DNA of 41,544 nt from Zygnema circumcarinatum (taxonomy: Eukaryota > Streptophyta > Zygnematophyceae > Zygnematales > Zygnemataceae), in assembly GCA_037447605.1 (NCBI GenBank), contig CM074806.1, positions 1,742,096-1,783,639 on the forward strand, in the 5' to 3' direction. How positions within the stretch are numbered: position 1 is the first letter of the stretch; every line of letters begins with the position of its first letter. Shown here piece after piece: positions 1 through 12,666 of this stretch. The translations under genes were made by a program, and so were the position numbers. Under the pieces are notes generated by a model. The model was not told the origin of the DNA. It saw nothing but the letters and a program-made list of their open reading frames with translations, and searched no databases.

Positions 1-20
1 TGCCCCCCCCCCCCCCCCAT
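1..20. repeat. poly-C run with CCCCCATG repeats
   Basis: The window opens with a long C homopolymer followed by several CCCCCATG-type units up to about position 57. It is low-complexity sequence with no assigned role. Confidence 0.8.
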
Positions 21-394
21 GCCCCCATGCCCCCATGGACCGATGTCCCCCCATGGCCCCGTGCCACTACAATGCAACCGATCCCACAACCGTTGATTAA
101 TGGTCGCCTCGTCGACCCATAGCGCGATAACACCTTGTCCCTCACCACCATAACCTGCGGCAGGTGATCTGGCTGCTATGGGCTCTGCGTGCCTCTCTTT
201 TGCGTGGTTTGCTGACCTCGCTCTTACCTCTCCGGGCTCTCCATCAATTCACTCCTGCTTCCCAAAAGACCTAAAAGCTCTGTTAATTATCATGTACGTA
301 GACTTTATAAAAGGCTTATCCGGCTTTTATAACCGGTTTAGTTTTAATAACAATTTTTAATTTGGCAGCTAGAAGGTGTGTCCCCTCTCTTCCT

Positions 395-472
395 CCCCCA
401 CCTCTCTCTCTCTCTCTCTCCCAGTTTTTCCTTCCGAGGGGAGGGAGGGGGAGGGAGGGAGGGAGTGGATGC
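395..472. repeat. CT microsatellite followed by GGGA-rich tract
   Basis: A TC dinucleotide run of about nine units is followed within 20 bases by a GGGA/GGGAGGGAGG purine tract. The pyrimidine and purine tracts are roughly complementary to one another, so a weak hairpin is possible. Confidence 0.7.
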
Positions 473-667
473 AAGTTAGAGAGCGAAGGCATCATGTCCT
501 TGAAGATTTCAGTAGTTCAGAGTTTCAAGGGTTTCAGGGCTCAAGAATTTCGATTTTCAGTAAGCCCACGGTAGTGTGCTTCTATAGCTGGGCATGGACT
601 TCAAGATGCCAGTTTCCTTGCACCCTGGGATGGGGTTGTAAGGGACAACAGTTGGCGGCCCAGTTCC

Positions 668-706
668 GAGGTCGGCTATTGATTGGAGCAATCAACAGCC
701 GACCTC
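668..706. repeat. short inverted repeat (18-bp arms, 3-base loop)
   Basis: Arm 668-685 and arm 689-706 are reverse complements with a single mismatch (A on the left where the other arm predicts G), around a three-base loop. The hairpin lies about 700 bases beyond the DPE2 stop codon. Its function is unknown; it could be part of a 3' UTR, a relic of a small element, or chance. Confidence 0.75.
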
Positions 707-1419
707 ACCAACCCAGCCACTCACCTGGGCTCACTCACACCCAGTCACCAACCCTCACCAACCCTAGCCGACCCACCTGTAGCCGATGACATACAACATC
801 GAAGTCGACGTTGACGTCAACATCAACGTCAACGTCACCACCCCACCATTGCTTGCACCATCACCACAAGCGTCACCATCAACACGAACACAACACCAAC
901 ACCAAACATCAACAGACAAGCAAAAGGATCCTCTTGAAAGAAGCTCCTTCCATGCCCCAACTCTCCTTAGCAGCCCTGTAAAACGAGACTCAACCGCCTT
1001 TTGCTCTCCTCAGAGGACACGCTATGGTTCCAAAACGATGTTGGTAGCGACTGTCCATTAGGGAAAAGTTATTGACTGTGAGCCATCGGCAAGACAGCAA
1101 GTCCTCCTCTGCAGCATGTGCACTTCTCTTCTCTGCCCGAAGGCTGCGGCCCCTCCGCTGAACCAAGTGCAGCTCGCTTCAAGCCATGCATTGGCAAAAC
1201 GATGAAGCACAATGCCGTCGTTTGTACACTTTTGGACTCGAGCACCGCGCTACATATTGCAACGGGCAGACCTACACAAAAAATCATGAATTGGCCCATG
1301 ACACTCCGATGTGTTGCAGGTCGCACCGAGGAGCAAACTGCCCTAATAACGGAATGAAGGCTTGATCATGTAGAAGCCGAGTCAACAATTCACACGGCTT
1401 AGAATTCCAAGACGCGGCT

Positions 1420-3679
1420 CTACTTGTTGTTGTTGATCGAAACAGAGAGTGCCCCGAGGCAGTCGTTCACTTGACTCGCCATGCCCAGATCCCCCGCATG
1501 CTGCTGCAGGTCACCCTGCATGGCTCGCCCGCCCAGCAGGAGAAGCTCCTGGATGGAGCTCACCAATTCAGTGTCGGCAAGCAGGGACTCCATAGTTACA
1601 TGCACACCTGCAGACAGTTTCAGCAAATCACATTGATCATTATCCTCTCCATGTCAGAAATACAAAAAGAAATAAGCACGTTATGTTCTTCCTTTTCCAT
1701 CGTACCAACAGCAGAATGTAAAGAAACAACAGACTATACATCACCAACAGAAAGCATGTTTTGCATTCCCTCCACAGGAAAACTGCCCTTTCGACTTCGA
1801 GCACTTCGACTGCCCTCTTCAGAGCAACTACCTATCCAAGAGAGGACTCAGTGAGGTCAATGTCAGTGGAACAATCTTGTCAACATAACTTTTGACCCAT
1901 GAGATGAGTCGCCCCAAGAGCCAAAGGCATCTCATGAGCCGTAAGTCCAAGAAAAGAAAATCTCCCTAGGCTTCCAGGTAAGTGAACTGAAAAGTGTGAA
2001 TTCTGAAGTGGGATACTTAAGAGAGGGTAGCAGGTGCCCTGGATGGCAACCTCAAGTGACAAATCCAGTTCAGAAGTTAGCAAGCAACAGAACACGGCCC
2101 ACCGCATGAGTACGAGAGACCAACGAATCCAGATCTCCAATGACTACCAGAATTTCCTTCACTTTAAAGCTCTCTAAAGCCCAAGACAGGACAGCCCGCT
2201 ATATCCAGCAATCAAGCCAATCCAACCACCAGGACAAACAAACTTACGGAAACGCCAATAGTGGCGTGGATTGGTTGGGTCATTGATGATTTCTTCAACA
2301 GCAGGTCGCTTGCAGTACTCCTCTCTCAGCGCCATTAAATCCTGCACCATTCAGCGTTGCATGAATATTGATGGCTCACTGGCAGCAGTTGCAACATCTG
2401 GAGTTCGGAGATGACAGCATCAATACGTTGACATTAAGTGAAATTCACCAGTTGAAAAGAACAACTACAGACGATGATTTGACATACCCATAGTCGATAT
2501 GCTGATTGCTCAACACCCATAACAATTTTTTTGGAGGAGTTAATCGCAAGCTTCGCAAGCACTTTTCAAAGAAACAGGCTGGAGAAAAGGTGTGAACGGT
2601 GAAGACAAGCTGGATAAGCACTGTCGTGAAGCAAAAAAAAAAATATGATCACCTGGATGGGGAAAATGGCCCAGACACTTGGAGACTCGCAATGCTGTTG
2701 TATGATCGCCCGTGCTACATCCGGCATGCATTTGTCCGGCGCAGATGCTGCGCTGAATCCAAGCATTGTGCGGAAGTATCGCTGCCTCCGTCCACTGTCC
2801 TCTTCCCACCATGCTCGCAGTGTGGAGCAGTCGTGGCATGAAGGAGCACACACCTGCATTCCAAACTATCGTAATCAGAGGGGCCTATGCTGAAGTTACG
2901 GCAGTGAAGCGGCGTATCCACTGATTTGCTGCTAGAAAACACTTGTGGAGTCGGCGATATGTAAGGAGGATCGAGCAGGATATGTGTCCCTTCATAAATT
3001 CAGAGCTTGAGAGAAATTTCTGAACACCTAATGTGCTATTCAGGAGTCAAAAAACTCAGCAAGCGCAAGTGAGAAAGTTCCACATACCGTCATGTACTCG
3101 TAGTCTGCCGGATTGGCAAACTCCACTGGTTCAGTAGGCATGCGTTGAATGCGGAGCCCCAAAAGTCCCAGCTCATTTAAGACCTGCTTTCACAGACAGC
3201 GCACGAAAACTGTAATGGCGATACAAAAGGCTGCTTGAAGCTGAGCAACTACAGACATCAACGCAATACTCGGGTATGATCTAAAATCTCTGACATAAAG
3301 CAGTTTTTGGAGTTAGAAGAATAGTTTCGAATTGTTCTCATTAACGAACAGCCGCTGCACATACATGGACGGGAGTAACCGGCACATATAAACACGCAAA
3401 CTTGTAAAAAGGTCAGGGAAAAGCACATGAAGTCATAGGAGTGACAGACACAGGAGAGAACCCAAAGAAGCTAGGCACTTTCAGCGAATATGAGCACAAG
3501 CAGTGAGGAATACACTTACCGGAGGTACACAGGCTGGCACAAAACCGAGGTCTTCGCCACAGGAAAGCATATTCGACGAATTCATGAGCACTGGCAGAGT
3601 TCTCAAAGCATTTTCTCGCCAAAGAGCCTCCTGGCGCACGAAGTAATAGTCGTGATATAGGCGTTTGAGTACGTCCTTG
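1420..3679 (-). other. DPE2: DPE2 exons 18-22: C-terminal GH77 part with acid/base residue
   Basis: Residues about 746-991. Exon 18 has NSSNMLSCGEDLGFVP, with the acid/base Glu788. Exon 19 has LGLRIQRMPTEP, and exon 20 VCAPSCHDCSTLRAWWEED, with the third catalytic Asp839. Exon 21 has INDPTNPRHYWRF. Exon 22 has VTMESLLADTELV, then a variable Gln- and Leu-rich tail ending at a TAG stop at 1420-1422. Confidence 0.93.
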
Positions 3680-6600
3680 CTGCATCAGGAGACAACGGCT
3701 TAAACTACAAATTCAGTAAAAAGACAAAAACCGAGTTCATCCATGGATGGCCACTATGTCAAAATGGGAGCCTCTGCTTCTGCGGGGATTCAACCCGTCC
3801 ATATCAGTTGTAATCTCTACAGGGTCGTATTTCCTTACGAATACCAGACATAAGGAGCCTGTATTCAAGGAAGAACTCTTATTTACCAGACCTAAAGCTC
3901 CCTGTTGAAAAGCAACTAGTTGACAGTGTCAATGTCCACCCAACGCTTGAGATCACATCTTGCCTGTGTTCATCGAGGTCAGCAAAGCTCGATGTAGTAT
4001 CCATGCCAAATCGAGGGTAGAACTTCCTTGCATCCTCCAAATCTCGAATCAGGCAAATGTTCTGAAGCCATTTTGAAGCAAAGCCAAACATACCACCAAA
4101 CCGACATTGAGCAAGTTAATGGTGGCAGCAAGCACTTCTTTTCATGCAAACGAGAATAGACCTTTGACAACCACTGAAATTATGGCACTTGCCTGCATAC
4201 GAGCAGAAATTCTGGATGATGTGTGGTTATGGTGTTGCAACCACAAAGTGCATTCTAGTCAATTTCTTCTTCAGCTGTGGCTCGTGACAATACAGGGTCA
4301 CATATGGAGAGACAGAGGCTCCAACATGGATTGTCTATCACAAGCAAAATCTGCGAAGCCGGCAATGCACTTGTACATATAAGGAATGGAGAACGTACAG
4401 TGAGCAGGGAAACAAGCCCCTTCCTTGTCTCTTTCACCTCCTTTGCCAGCCAGTCAGGAGAGCCTTCTCGTAGCTCAAGCGCTGCTGCAATCTTCTTCTC
4501 CGTACTGTACTCGTCCTTGAACTGTAAGATACGTTTAAAGCAGTGAAATGAGCAAGGGCATATCGATTCCAAGAAATCTCAACATTCCATTGAAGCGCTT
4601 GCTGACGAAACGGCTCTAAGTAAAACGCCACGCTACGAAACACATGTCCGGTGCCATGTGAAGAGATGCAAAAGCGTTACTTCAAGAAGAATTTTTTTTT
4701 TGGTTCATACATACTCTGTAGGATGAATTGGCACCTTCCTCAAAGTACTTTGTTGCAACCTCCGTCCATCGGACTCCAAACAAACTCTGTTGAAGGGACA
4801 AGAGACACTTACGCAGCAAATTTAGATAGCACACAATGCTACAGTCAATGGAATAGAAACGATGGTCGAATCCCAATGTCAGAAAGACACTACCTACGAA
4901 TGTAGTGTGGGAAGGGGATAAAGATTGGCTCGACTCGCCATAAGTTGGGACCTGGGAAGCCAGGAAGGAGGAAGGAAGGAGTATTCTGCCTTCTGCACAA
5001 CTGGACGAATGTTCCAGTTGTGCAAAAGGTAGAATACTTCTTTCTTTTATGCAGGATCAAAAGCTGCGCACCTCTAAAAGTTGGCGATTAACATAGGGCT
5101 CACAAAAGCGGTTGAAATCCCAGAGACCCTCCTTTTCCATCTCCTCCTGGATGAAGCACAGTCCAAAGGCAGCACTTCAAAATACAAATCAGAAACGAGG
5201 ATTAAAAAACCAAGGAAAGCACGCGCAGGCTGAACAGCAAGATACAGGATGGCCTTAGAGATAACCAGGAGCAAAACCACTTAAGATCTCAAGGAATGGA
5301 CCGGCCCAGCAATGCCCAGAAAGCGACACAAACACCTACCGACCCTGCTACGACCACAGCCAGAAAATATTGAAGTCCAAACAATTGGCTGCTCTCTTTA
5401 AAAAAGACAACGACTTTGCTATCTACGGAAGACTCCCTCCTAAACCATGGCCGCCTGTACCGCTCAGCACATTATTGCCTGAGCTACACAAAGTCTGAAC
5501 AGGCCTTCTCAAAGAGCAAAGACTTCCAAAGAAGTAGAAAAAGGTCTGTCACCATAATATCTTAAACACAGATGGAGAGAAGATGCAGCTTACAGCACTG
5601 ATTGGAATCGATGGTCGAAAGCGCCCAAGAATGCCGGAGATTGCATGGGCTGGTAGCTCCCAAATCCTGAAAAAGCCAAGAATATGATCTATTCGATAGG
5701 CGCTGAAATATTTGGACATCTGCAAGGGTCATCGGGAACGGGTACCAACCATCGACGATGCACAATCAGTTACTACAAAAGAAGTTCACATTGCAAGCGG
5801 AGGATTCTTTGACAGTTGCAGAATGACATTATTCTGTGGTCACATTCGTCCTCATACCAAGTTGAGTCCTACAAATTGGCTGAAAGCTCGCAATCACATC
5901 GACGCGTTTCCAGTGAACCAAAGAAACCCAAGGGAGAATGATGTACAATAACATGCAGCCGCCCTATCAGAAACCAAAGAACTTTCAACTGACCAATTCC
6001 TTGCGGCGCACATTGGAGAGCTGCTTTCTGCATGCATGCACCATTCTCAAGTGGCTGTAGCAGGCGAGATTGCTACCTGGGTGAGACGGGCCCTCCACCA
6101 GGCATAGTTGTCCTTGGACATCTCCTCCCAATTGTAGGTTGGAAAGCCCCAGTTCTGCCCGTTGGCATCGAACATGTCTGGCGGCGCTCCGGTCGAGGTG
6201 TCCATGCGGAATAAATTAGGTGTCATCCACGTGTCAACACTATTGCGGTCAACTCCAATCGGAAGATCCCCTTTCAGGATGACATGGTTTTGCCGGGCAT
6301 ATTCTGCGGCCTCAGATAACTGAAAAAGACTTAAAATTAGTTAGAATCTCTTAGTTGATTGACGACCATATACTTACATAAAAATGGCAGTCCTTTGTGC
6401 TTTAACAGACTGGAAAAGGGTACCCGAAATTCTAACACTGAAGGTCAAGCCATCGACCAGACTTAATGCGTCAAAAACCATATGGAATGTTGAAAGATTA
6501 CCCACCTGAAGGTGGAGATGGTATTGGAGATAGTATCTGTAGGCAATTGCATCAAAGTGGTCGCTTGAAGGAGCCACGAGTTTATCCAGCTGTACATCCC

Positions 6601-9600
6601 ACCGCCACATACAGGGTGACATATACGAGGACAAAACATTGAGTATTTAGCCGGACCTTTTTAGGTTCGTTAATCGGCTACCTCTGGACCTAATTGGCCA
6701 GACTGAACTTGATCTTCAACTCCAGTCTGCTAACCTGTCATACCTCTAAACTGTTTGGAATTTGTAATCACAGGAAGTATTGAATTCCAAGAAAGGTTAC
6801 GTGCCTCACAGTTCCAATAATGGCATGAAAAGGGCATACAAGAGCTTGACTGCCTACGAGAAAATCCTGAATACCTGTACTAACAATAATCGGCTGCTGC
6901 TGATGCACTTGTCACTAAATGATGAGGGTTCGAGGAGCTTTAAAATTTAGAGAGAAGGACTTTAGCCTGATCCATGGGAATTCAGATTAATCGTACAAGG
7001 GATTTATTCAAAAAGAAATGACAAAAAATCACAGCAGTAGAGCACAACCAAGTTCGTAATGGTAACGGGAAAGTGAAGATGCAAACCTTGGCTTGAGAGA
7101 ACTTGGAGTGCACGCCCCACTGTGAGTGGTCAGCTGTGCCGAAAAGGTCTTTGAGAAAGCAAAAGGCAGCATATGCTTTTAGCCAATCCTGTGCCAACAG
7201 ACTTTAAACTTAATTAGTTCTCAGAACCTTCTCCTCATTAATCACCTAAACTTTGACATTCTGATAGATCAATGGAATCCTGGATTTACGTGATTGCCAT
7301 CCCAACAACAAGTCCTGATTTATCAGTTTAGGGTTGCAACATATATCCACAGCCTTTTCATCTGTCAAAAAGGTTAAAACGGTCATGATGTATAAGTTAG
7401 AAAAGCAAACCTTATTCGCCTCAAAAAACTCTTGGAAGCCCGCTGATCCGAGTATCTTATCTTGTTCTTTCCTGAAAATCTTCTTTGAAATGCGAAGTTT
7501 GACTTCCATTGTCTTATCATAATCAACAACCTGCACGTTCAAGATTGAATCGTGTTACCAACCAGGGCTGATCTTTCTACAGCAGGTCATTCGATTTCCT
7601 TCACTCATGAAAAAAATGAGACACGACTCCCAATGAGACATCCTTCTCAAATTTGATCAAACCACCACTTGACACGTAACCTACTGACAAATAGGCTGAA
7701 TTCTGAAAAAGTAGAAATGCACGCTTTCTCAACTTGAAGCTAAAAAATACGGACGCAAGCCCCAAGAAAGCCAGAAGACCTTCTACAGCCCACAACCACA
7801 TGCTAATTGTTGCTCATGCAGGAGAGATTTAGGGAGTAGTTGGAGTTCAAGCACAGTACGTCTAGGTTAAGGCGTTGCTGTGCATCATCAATCTCAGCCT
7901 GCATATCAATGAAAAGAAAGGTGGTCAGTGACAACGGGCCGTTGCTTATCTTAACACCAATACTTCTTTTCATATAAATCTTCCATCCAATACAGGTGGT
8001 AAATAACGTTCAGACAGTTCAAGAATGCAAGAAGTCGATTAAGGCCCCAACTTCCTCTAATGTGCTTGAGTAAATCCATTGCCACAATGGCAGACCAAGC
8101 TCTTCACCTCCTACCTGAATATCGGCTGGAATATTATCTGATAGAGCTTGCAAGCGAAGGTATAATGGATGGAGGGCGAACACAGAGAGGGAACTGCATA
8201 ACCACATGCATGTCGATTTTCAGATGCCATACACGCAACACACCGTCGAATCCAGAACAATGCAGCTTGCCAAAGGAAACCTCGCTCACTAGGACTCAAG
8301 TCGACTGAAAAGGAAACAACCTTCTCAATTTCAGCATGAAATACTTGAAATTTTTCTTTCTGAGCACAACTTTAGGCGCAAGTAGAGAAGACGGCGAGGA
8401 GATATACTGGAAATACAATTAAAAGTGATACCAAGGTATATTGGAAGACTGTCAGAATTGAGATGAAAGCATGTGGTCAAAATCATGGCTAAATTTAGCT
8501 GATTGTGATCATTCCTGACAGCTACTGATCCCCAATTGCCGAATCAGGTGTACGTTTGAAGTTAAACGAGCTTGGCGCTTTACACTGACAATGGCAGAGC
8601 CACTTCCTACGCAAACTAAATGACAGATTGGGGGTTCAAACTTAGCACGAAACTTGTTTTGAAAGCAAGAAGAGAATCGAAATATTTTCTCATTTTATTT
8701 GGGAAGCTAGCTACCAACTCCTGAATAACAGCAAGTAGAGCTGCATCTATGATTTTTCCAAGCTTAGATTTCCATTCTAATGCGCAGCCTCTGAATCGCA
8801 CACAGCAATAGCAAAAAGACATCCCGTTATGCTCGAGTCAAAGCTTCACAGAAAATGCAATCCACCATATTCTGAAGTTTCAAGAGTACACCAGCAAAAG
8901 ACAGCAGGTTGCAGTTTGAGCCTAGGCTGCAAAAGTACAGATATGCAGAAAGACTTGTCATAACCACTTAACCGACGACCCGTGAGCTCACTAAACATCT
9001 CTTCTGTTCCCCAAACACAGTCTACCTGCCACCTTTTTGAGCCTTCCTGGATCAATATCTGACCCTCACAGGAGACTGGCGTCCAGTCAAATTTTCTAGC
9101 CTTGGCCCTGCCTGGGTCTAAGAGGTTTCAGAGCTTTCCCACATGCTCAAACATCCATGCAGAGCGGTGCAAAGATCTGCGCCATTGAAATTCGCGACAG
9201 ATCCTTAATCAGAGACAGCCCACATCACTTTGGGATGAGGTTGATCAGATTCATTGTCTCACCTGTACGGGTAGGAGTCGTACCACATGCCATTTACAGA
9301 TGTGTCATTTACAGGAAGCAATTGAATTAAGTGCATGGCCGATTTTACAGAAAAGTCTACAAGTAACTTGATATCAAGGAATTCTCCAGAACCGACATCC
9401 TTGTTGCTCCTTAAAGAGAATACAGGAATAGCCACACCGCCACCTCTCCACGGAGCAGCCTGCGGCATCAATAAAGCGAAGGGACGCAGCACCACCATCA
9501 GAATATGTGCAGTAATCAAGTTCCATGGCCTCCAGAGCAGGAAAATTTGCTTAACAGTTGCGTGGAAAAAAACAGATGGGGAATGCAAGCGCATGCATTT

Positions 9601-12020
9601 GAGGCCAATACCCGGAAGCTTCCATCCGAGACAAAGATCATAATAGAGGGCTTCCTTGCAGAAGTATCGAGACCGAGCTCAATGTCATCGCCATACTCGG
9701 GAATGATCCTGCCGTCTTTATCCTTCAGAATATACTTATACGTAAAGTTGCGTCAAGGCTCACCAGAGAGACGCGTCCACAAACGGTCTTGACTGACACA
9801 AGTATCCTAGCAACACTTGATATTGTAGCACCCAAGCATGCGACCCTCAACTGTCATAGAGACCAAGGGATATGATGCCAAGGTACAACTGCGGAAGCAA
9901 TATATCAGAACTACAACTGCAAGAATGAAAAGTCTCCTAGAGAAAAATTAAACATGACGAGTGACAAAGGCGACCCCCCATTAAAAAATGCCTTTCAAAA
10001 ATAACAAAAAGTAGCAGTAGCATGTATTATTTTTAGTGGTGGAATCATTTATGATTAGTCGAAGTCGTAATGGTAGCGTAGTAGTAGTAATAGTCCACCA
10101 TCCAGCACTTCAAAGCTAGGATGTTTCAAAACTTCGAGTTTCACTTGAAATGACAAGTTTCAGCAGTAGATAGAAGCTTTTACTGCTACTCGTCGTCAAT
10201 CTAATTCAAAAAAGTTCAAAAAGGATATCTGATCGGGAACTCAGCGCGCTTGATGGTTGCGTCCACCTCCCAGACTAGGCCTGACGTGCGAACCAAAGGT
10301 AAAGCAGCATTTGCATTCCAGTCTCCGAGGCTCGTAGCGCTCCCAGTCAAATAAACCTGCAGACTTACAAGACAACATGTCACACAGCATTCACTGCCAG
10401 GACCACATCTCCAAATACTCCACCAAAGGCTGGAAGTTCAAGAAAGACTCAAGATTTGCATAGACAGTGCAATATGCCTGCGAAAAAAATCTGAATTGTT
10501 TTATGAGTTCAGAAACATAATGAACCATTCAAAACAATATGAAAAAATTTCAGCATTACTTTTGTCATGAATCTGCATACGGAGAATGTAACGGAATTTT
10601 ACAACAATTGTCTCATGTATCGACGAGAGCCTCCGAGACTGAAGAGAGCAATAGGTTGAGACACATAGATGCTTGCAGGCATACTATCATTGTCTCTGCT
10701 GAAGATTCCGTGGTCCAGGTCTACTCCCGCTCACCTTCTGCCCTTTTTGAAGCCTTGAGCAGCGAATGCGAAACCGAAGGACAATGGAGTCTGTAACACA
10801 ACAGTATTAGGAAAGTTTTAAACACCCTTCGGAGCAAAGGAAAAAATCAACTATTCAAGTCAGGGACACATAATCGCATATTGATTCTCAGACTTTCAGA
10901 AAGAGTGAAAAAAAGCACTGTAGCAAGTACCGCAATAATATTCAATATACATCCTATTTATTTTCTACTTATCCGCTTTTAGCATCTAAGTAAGAAGTTG
11001 CAGTCAGGCTGCAAACTGCTGCCACAAAGTCTGCGTCACATTCGTGGCCTTTGTCACATGGTGTCATTGCAAAAAACGGCACAGCATATGAAGAACCCGA
11101 GTGAAATAGTCACAATATAGCGAGTCTTTACCAGGAGGCGGTAAGCCTTCTTGGCACACGGATGGCAGGACGCTCAAGTTCTCTTCGGGCTCCGCCATAT
11201 CTTCCTCGGCTTTTCCAAAGATAACCTTCCTGAAGGCGTCTTGGGAAAGAAGAGCTTCTGGCGAAGAGCCATCCTGCCGACGCCCAACCAAGGCCATCAT
11301 TTTTTCTTTCTCGCATAAGTAGCCGTTCTGCAGGTCAAAACATTATTGCACGCCTTTCTCACAGCTTCCCCCTGCGTATCTAGCGCCTCCTTGAAAATGA
11401 CCGGAGCATCTTATTTCTTTCATCCGTTTTGCATTATTGAACACAAATGAAATAGGATGAGAAGCCAATGGCTTGCGATTCCATAGGTTTCGAGAATATT
11501 TGAATATTTGAATATTTGAAGTAATTGCTTCCTCCATAGAAACCTGTCCACAGTTTAAAAATGCAGGAATGTTCTTTTCTTGACATTTTGCGGCTTCGCA
11601 ATGTGAACTGTATCCACCACAGCTGCCTTTTTGGATGCAAACGCTTAATACCTGCCACGAGTCTAAGACGTCGACGACTGCACCATCCGGTAGCCCTTCA
11701 GGCAGCTGCAACTTCCGAGATTCTCCACCCTCCCACTTCAACACGTTCAGCTTCTCGTCGACCAAGACATACTTGTAATCCAGCTCAAAGTTTTCCGGAA
11801 CCGACACATTCGCTTGCCAAACCAGGTGCTCTCCTTCGTGGTGAGGAGTCATCCACACTCCTTGCTTGACATTGCTGCTGCCAAAAAGGATATCGGAGCC
11901 GCATATCATCAAGTTCTGACCCCAGACGGTGTAATAGGGCAACTTGAACCGCAAGTTGACACGGCTATAGCGCTTGAAGGGCGACACCCGCGGCGAGGGC
12001 GGCACTCGTGGCGTAGCCAT
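1420..12020 (-). CDS. DPE2: 4-alpha-glucanotransferase DPE2 (disproportionating enzyme 2), 22 coding exons
   Basis: Family knowledge: DPE2 is the cytosolic GH77 transglucosidase that takes maltose exported from the plastid, releases one glucose and transfers the other glucosyl unit to a cytosolic heteroglycan. Exons, 5' to 3' on the minus strand: 12020-11652, 11327-11132, 10790-10735, 10356-10229, 9741-9612, 9459-9263, 8193-8115, 7898-7860, 7530-7411, 7188-7087, 6589-6506, 6319-6077, 5719-5594, 5146-5072, 4786-4715, 4521-4399, 4061-3964, 3679-3520, 3183-3088, 2853-2653, 2341-2248, 1607-1420. They join in frame to 991 residues, close to the roughly 955 of land-plant DPE2. All three GH77 catalytic acids are present: Asp592 in YRIDH (exon 13), Glu788 in CGEDLG (exon 18) and Asp839 in CHDCS (exon 20). 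The start at 12020 sits in a strong ACCATGG context. In-frame ATGs at 12119 and 12395 would add 33 or 125 low-complexity residues. No transit peptide is evident from the favoured start, which fits a cytosolic enzyme. No frame break is seen. Confidence 0.95.
3680..3963 (-). other. DPE2: GC-AG intron (DPE2 intron 17)
   Basis: Donor reads ACAG followed by GCAAGATG. The phase-2 join gives DEHSKDVLKRL, the conserved family sequence. Reading on through the donor gives unrelated residues. Confidence 0.85.
3964..5146 (-). other. DPE2: DPE2 exons 14-17: DPE2-specific insert within GH77
   Basis: Residues about 624-746 lie between the nucleophile and the acid/base residue. They correspond to the long insertion that separates plant DPE2 and bacterial MalQ-like enzymes from plastidial DPE1. 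Readable pieces are EEMEKEGLWDFNRF (exon 14), VATKYFEEGANSSY (exon 15), STEKKIAAALELREG (exon 16) and DLEDARKFYPRFGMD (exon 17). Exon 17 ends at a GC donor (AG followed by GCAAGA). The join to exon 18 restores the conserved DEHSKDVLKRL. Confidence 0.9.
4980..5038. repeat. hairpin in DPE2 intron 14 (26-27-bp arms, 7-base loop)
   Basis: Left arm 4980-5005 and right arm 5013-5038 are reverse complements with two differences, one of which is a G-U-type pair in RNA. The structure lies wholly inside the intron 4787-5071, so the DPE2 pre-mRNA could fold here. It could be a small MITE relic or a short foldback; nothing shows that it is processed. Confidence 0.8.
5594..9459 (-). other. DPE2: DPE2 exons 6-13: first part of the GH77 catalytic domain
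   Basis: Residues about 294-623. Exon 6 opens with APWRGGGVAIPVFSLRS and holds LLPVNDTS. Exon 7 has SLSVFALHPLYLR, exon 9 a helical TMEVKLRISKKIF stretch, exon 10 AYAAFCFLKDLF, and exon 11 YRYYLQYHLHLQ. Exon 12 has KGDLPIGVDRNSVDTW and GAPPDMFDANGQNWGFPTYN, the conserved sugar-binding loop of the family. Exon 13 carries the nucleophile Asp592 in AYRIDHILGFFRIWELP. Most introns here are phase 0 with standard GT-AG ends. Confidence 0.95.
9612..12020 (-). other. DPE2: DPE2 exons 1-5: tandem CBM20 starch-binding domains
   Basis: Residues 1 to about 293 carry two CBM20 modules. The first (exon 1, about residues 20-123) contains the typical PYYTVWGQNLMICGS start, a VWMTPHH stretch and a DYKYVLVD strand. 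Exon 2 is a linker (about 65 residues, rich in Glu and Pro). The second module runs over exons 3-5, with VLRFRIRCSRLQKGQ, then VYLTGSATSLGDWN, then EFPIRYKYILKDKDGRI. The reading phases fix the joins: exon 2 ends in phase 1, exon 3 in phase 0 and exon 4 in phase 2. The exon 4 to 5 join needs an AT-AC intron. In the family these modules bind the soluble heteroglycan acceptor. Confidence 0.92.
9742..10228 (-). other. DPE2: U12-type AT-AC intron (DPE2 intron 4)
   Basis: On the minus strand the 5' splice site reads ATATCCTTTTT and the 3' end reads TTTAC, with a CCTTGAC branch-site match whose A lies 11 bases from the intron end. No GT-AG choice keeps the frame. The AT-AC choice joins AG to G and restores FPIRYKYILKD across the second CBM20 domain. 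The intron is 487 bases long. Confidence 0.9.

Positions 12021-12666
<646 letters not shown>

Larger units (their letters stand above)
1..1419. other. 3' flank of DPE2, no gene recognised
   Basis: This stretch lies downstream of the DPE2 stop codon on the minus strand, so the part next to 1420 should hold the DPE2 3' UTR. No clear polyadenylation hexamer could be fixed. It contains a C-run at the very start, a CT microsatellite followed by a G-rich purine tract near 395-470, a short perfect-looking hairpin at 668-706, and GACGTC/AACGTC-type trinucleotide-like sequence near 800-840. The open frames here are short, have no family signature and show no coding-like exon pattern. Confidence 0.6.
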
